Below are positions 60,584 through 64,000 of a stretch of 64,000 bases of DNA, in pieces. This stretch comes from Pezizomycotina sp. ARF18 (lineage: Eukaryota; Ascomycota). The stretch's first letter is position 1, and each line of letters begins with the position of its first letter. The stretch lies in the NCBI GenBank assembly GCA_002224055.1, contig AZLU01000151.1, positions 36,257 to 100,256 of the forward strand, given 5' to 3'. Both the position numbers and the translations under genes were made by a program. A model generated the notes under the pieces. It did not search any database. It saw only the letters and a list, made by a program, of their open reading frames with translations, and was not told the origin of the DNA.

Positions 60584-61365
60584 GTTTTTTACATGGAAGT
60601 TCTTGCATGTTCGAGCGAATGGCGGTAGTGGTTGTTCAAGCACTCGATTATTAACAGTATAGATTCATTGGCACGTGGTTTATAATCGTCATGTTTACTT
60701 CAACATTCACTTTTTGCAGTATTTCTTTACAGAAGCGTTTTGCATATATTTAGCATTGCTGTTCCCGTATTTATTTGTTTCATTGCTTTAGCAGCATAAG
60801 AATAGCGTGCGACATGGAAAGTGTTCAAAATGGCTATTTACATTTGAAAGAAATATTACGCACCACCATCTACATCGAGTTCATGATAATACGATAAAAT
60901 GGTATACGAAATAATATGACCCATGAAGAAATGAAAACGATGAGAAACTCCCCGAACCTAAATGCGCTTGCTTAGGTATCGAAAAAAGAAAATTCGTAAA
61001 CGAAAAAAAACTCCGTACCCAAAAAAAACGCGTTAGCGTTTTTTAGTGATGCGTGGTTTGAAAAAGAAGCAACATCCATCAGAAGAAAAAAAAGCCGGAC
61101 TGGTGTTCCCAATGACGGGGGAGAGACTCCGAAATGATGAACAAAGCGTGACGTGAAAAGAATAGAAAAAGAATAGCAACCGTCGTAAACAATTGAAATG
61201 AAAAAAAGAGGCGATGAGAAGGAGAAGAGCAACCGAGTAAAGAATATATCAATCTGATGTTCAAAAAGGAACGAGCCTGAACGGCTTCCGCAGGAAAAAA
61301 AGAAAAGAAAAGAAAAACTCCCTGCATTCATTTCGTTCCACGATATGCCGACGAAAATATCTCAT
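60584..61365. other. Convergent MLH1 / acetyltransferase 3' region
   Basis: AT-rich with several A runs; the minus-strand open frame (60972-61331, Phe/Ser-rich) reflects base composition. No gene is seen. Confidence 0.55.
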
Positions 61366-62504
61366 TTACGTCGACTTTATTGGTTTCGCGTTCGGTTCCC
61401 TAACCATCAAATCCAATTTAATCGGCTTCTCGCCCCTCGTCATGGCGATCTGTTCTTAAACTCGAAGCCGTACCGGTTATATATCTTCAAATTTACCTCG
61501 TGGCTGCTCTCCAGGTTAGCACGCGAGGCCCTCCGCGTCGGCCTTCTTCGTGACGTACTCCACGAGCATCCTGGAGTAGCCCTTCCGCGGCCCCAGGAGG
61601 CGGTGCCGATGTACACGAGGTACCAGGATTTGTCGTCGCGGTCGCCCATGACTTCCTGCTTCGCGTCGTGGAGTAAGGGAAAAACTCGTTGAAGTAGCGT
61701 TCCCGGCCTTCGGCCGTTAGCTTGTACCAGAGGCGCCACATTCCGGAGCGGAAGATGGTCTGTTATGGAAAAGGATGGTTTTGTTAGCTATGCCATTGTG
61801 ATTTGATTGAGGAAAATGAAATCGAGGATATCGACTTACCCAATAATCGTCCATATTTTGTCCGGGTGGCATCCTGGAGAATAGAAGATAAATGTTAGCT
61901 AAAGTTTTTTTTTTCTCCATACAATTAAAATGATACTTCTCCGCCAGACGTTCAACAAATTCAAGTGTCCCGCTCTTCATTCTCCGAAACCAACATCATC
62001 ATCACAACTCCAGATTATCCATTTGTTTCGAAACGTTTCGTTCTCATACTTTTTTTTTTTTTTTTTTTCTATCGTTTCATTTTTTAGGTTACTTTTCTCT
62101 CTTTCGCTATTCTTCTTCTTTAGAAATATTTCTTTCTTCCCCCTGATTATTCAGAAACACGATTTTCACTTACCAAAGAGCAACACCGGCGTGATTCTCG
62201 CCAACACTCAGGACAAGACCGTTCATGATATGAGCGGCCACAATATACTCCAAGATGCTCACGTGGAGATCCCAGATCTGCTCCTCAGTCCAATGTTTCG
62301 AATCTGGAGTCCGGACGAAGTAGGCTGCGGTCTCGTCATCCTTGAAGCATCCGCCAACGAAGCGGCAGCGGCCTTGTAATCGGCCATTGTCAGGACGCGG
62401 ACCTCTTCGGTCAAAGCTGTCGAAGGAGCTTTCGCAGCTTTTATCTCCGCGGGAACGCCGTGCGAAGTTGATGGGGGAGTGTTCGTTACTACAACTTTCT
62501 GCAT
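61366..62504 (-). CDS. GNAT-family N-acetyltransferase
   Basis: Acetyl-CoA-dependent acyltransferase of unknown substrate, of a type common in fungal genomes. Exons: 62174-62504, 61840-61873 and 61366-61759, with introns 61874-62173 (300 bases) and 61760-61839. From ATG 62504: MQKVVVTNTPP, a low-complexity leader, then EEVRVLTMADYKAAAASLAD, and in the next frame an EEQIWDLHVSILEYIVAA stretch and HAGVALW. Exon 2 is MPPGQNMDDYW. Exon 3 holds FRSGMWRLWYKLTAEGR, DDKSWYLVYIGT, acetyl-CoA motif A (GRGKGYSRMLVEYV after one added base near 61585) and motif B (CYLESSHEVNLKIYNRYGFE). The end is KPIKST at TAA 61366-61368. Exon bases total 759. Frame breaks lie near 62390, 61690, 61585 and 61452. It probably acetylates a small molecule, possibly in drug or toxin resistance as in related fungal genes; this is inference. 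Confidence 0.85.
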
Positions 62505-64000
62505 TGACAGGGGTCTCGATTCGGCTTTGGGGAGGATCGGCCCGTTGGACCCGATTTAATACTCGACCCTGGCACGACCGGAGGCGTGAGGGTCAATTAC
62601 GATCAATGGTAGCCATGATTGCAGATGAAAAACAAAGGGCGTCGTCGGAATGATTATAATTTTGGTGTTTAAAGTTTTTTACAACAGGAACTTCGGTCAC
62701 TAAAACTTCGTGTTCAGCTCGCGTGCTAACTTTAACGTTATATGATAATTTTGGTTATGGAAGATGGTGATAATGGCTTGTTCGTTCAGGAGACAGAACA
62801 GAAATTTGGGGGAGGCGTGGGGAGGGCCTGGACCTTATAAGGCCCTCTCTTTGGAACATTATTTTTTATTTATCTCTTACGGGGTGGTTGGAATACCAGC
62901 TTAACAACAATTCGTAACACTCCGCCCAAGCCCGAATACGGCCTCGGACGCCTCAAAATAGTACTCCTTTTTCTCATCTATTTCCATTTTCTTATTGGGC
63001 TGGCCTGCTGGGCTGCTTTCTTCGTGGTGTGGGGCCCTTGTTTACTCTGGTAAGTTGGTTTGAGAAAATAGAGTGTTCGAATTTTTATCTGCGATGTTTT
63101 AATTTGCTTCTTTCGAAGAAAAGGGAACTAGGAGTTCGAGGATCATGACTGGGATCTTCCGCGCATGATAATCATCCAACAAGGCTTTAAATAACGAGAA
63201 TACTAAAAAATAACACAGGGAAACAGGCTAAAAGGCCCCACGGCATTAGGTAAGAGGATATGAATAGTTCGCTCACGAACATCTTCCGTTTTGCTTGGCA
63301 TCTAACTCCAACTACCTTGTCGTGACTTCCAAGTTGGTAGAAAAACTTGCTGAGAAATGTCCAGTACTTTCTCACGGGATCGATCGAAAGCTAAAAACAG
63401 GGATATTTTGTCCAATCCTCGCTCGAGGGAGAGCCACTCTAACGCCGTCCGCCGCTTGAAGCGTCCTAGCAATTGCACTCTCCTTCCGGTCATACGACCA
63501 AACTGCACTTGCCAATGGCAGAGAGTATAGAGAGTATGCATAAACCAGCAAGTATGCAGAACCCCACATTTCAGGAAAAGAACAAAAAAAAAAAACTGGA
63601 AAAGGAGATCTATAACAAATCTGGTGGAAGCAATTAATAATTGGAAGGCAAACAACTCTTGATGAACCACTCGATTCCTAGTATTGGCTGCCTCACGTTC
63701 TTTTATTGAATGGAACCTGGGGGCTTTGGCTAACATGTTGAGCACGTTCCAAGGCAGCGTTATCCCCACCTTCAGGGCGCCCATGATGGCCAAGCGATAC
63801 ATTTAATTTGCCGATAACGCAAGTCGGAGGCGGGTTTCTTTTTTAAAGTACTGAAAAGGATCTTGTTCTCTTGAACAAGGCATCTTGCACCTTGAAGGAA
63901 CCGAAAACGTTTTCTTTAGTGTTCTACAGGGATCGACACGCTAACCTCACTTCGCGTGGATTCCCTATTTCCAGCCAGAAATTCAAAAGTCGTTCCGACG
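62505..64000. other. Window end: no convincing gene
   Basis: Upstream region of the acetyltransferase followed by unassigned DNA. One minus-strand frame (63302-63802, 166 codons, MYRLAIMGALKVGITLPW...) is longer than expected by chance but matches nothing I recognise, and has a Phe run from an A tract at 63583-63595. It might be part of a gene continuing past the window. Confidence 0.45.

Noticed and set aside
44956-62504. A co-regulated TOR or DNA-repair gene cluster
   Set aside because: The genes lie on both strands with large spacers and unrelated neighbours; shared themes are what a random set of housekeeping genes would give.
1-64000. tRNA, rRNA, CRISPR array or intact transposon
   Set aside because: I looked for tRNA T-arm motifs, regularly spaced repeats, terminal repeats and transposase or reverse-transcriptase motifs by eye and found none convincing. 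A tRNA or repeat-library scan would settle it.

Overview
The window is nuclear DNA of a filamentous ascomycete (Pezizomycotina-like); the class cannot be fixed from sequence alone. The signs are short introns (about 60-300 bp) with GTAnGT donors, CTAAY branch points and YAG acceptors; a fungal gene set (Esa1, Suv3, Sec1, Mor2/Tao3, GH125 mannosidase, Erg8, Rpa2, Mlh1); and a SesB-lipase/NACHT/ankyrin NLR of the kind filamentous fungi carry. Genes sit in relatively GC-rich islands separated by AT-rich spacers full of homopolymers and microsatellites.

Layout, left to right. TSC1/hamartin (-, 199-3907). A 3.4 kb spacer. A decayed SesB-NACHT-ANK NLR (+, about 7306-10959). SEC1 (-, 11621-14594), divergent from the mitochondrial helicase SUV3 (+, 16082-19109). 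SUV3 converges on the MYST acetyltransferase ESA1 (-, 20014-21994). Then on the minus strand come an F-box protein (23303-25046), RNase H2 subunit C (26276-26970), RPA2 (27502-28650), a small unrecognised gene (28705-29276) and the giant MOR2/TAO3 scaffold (29985-38060). After a 4.3 kb AT-rich spacer come a GH125 alpha-mannosidase (+, 42404-44637), TTI2 (-, 44956-46664), ERG8 phosphomevalonate kinase (-, 47074-48642), a mitochondrial-type PPR protein (+, about 51821-55840), MLH1 (+, 57873-60583) and a GNAT acetyltransferase (-, 61366-62504). The last 1.5 kb has no convincing gene.

Themes: genome maintenance (RPA2, RNase H2C, MLH1, ESA1), TOR signalling (TSC1, and TTI2 through the TTT chaperone complex), polarity and secretion (MOR2/TAO3, SEC1), mitochondrial gene expression (SUV3, PPR) and ergosterol/isoprenoid synthesis (ERG8). 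This looks like ordinary chromosomal linkage rather than one pathway cluster.

The dominant oddity is that almost every conserved gene, including essential ones, is broken by single-base losses that restore the family sequence if one base is added. ESA1 needs one, RNase H2C two and RPA2 at least four. The simplest reading is residual indel error in the assembly, so CDS spans below are given across the breaks. The NLR is different: it also has a real in-frame stop and missing NACHT segments, so it is called a pseudogene. I see no tRNA, rRNA, CRISPR array or intact transposon.
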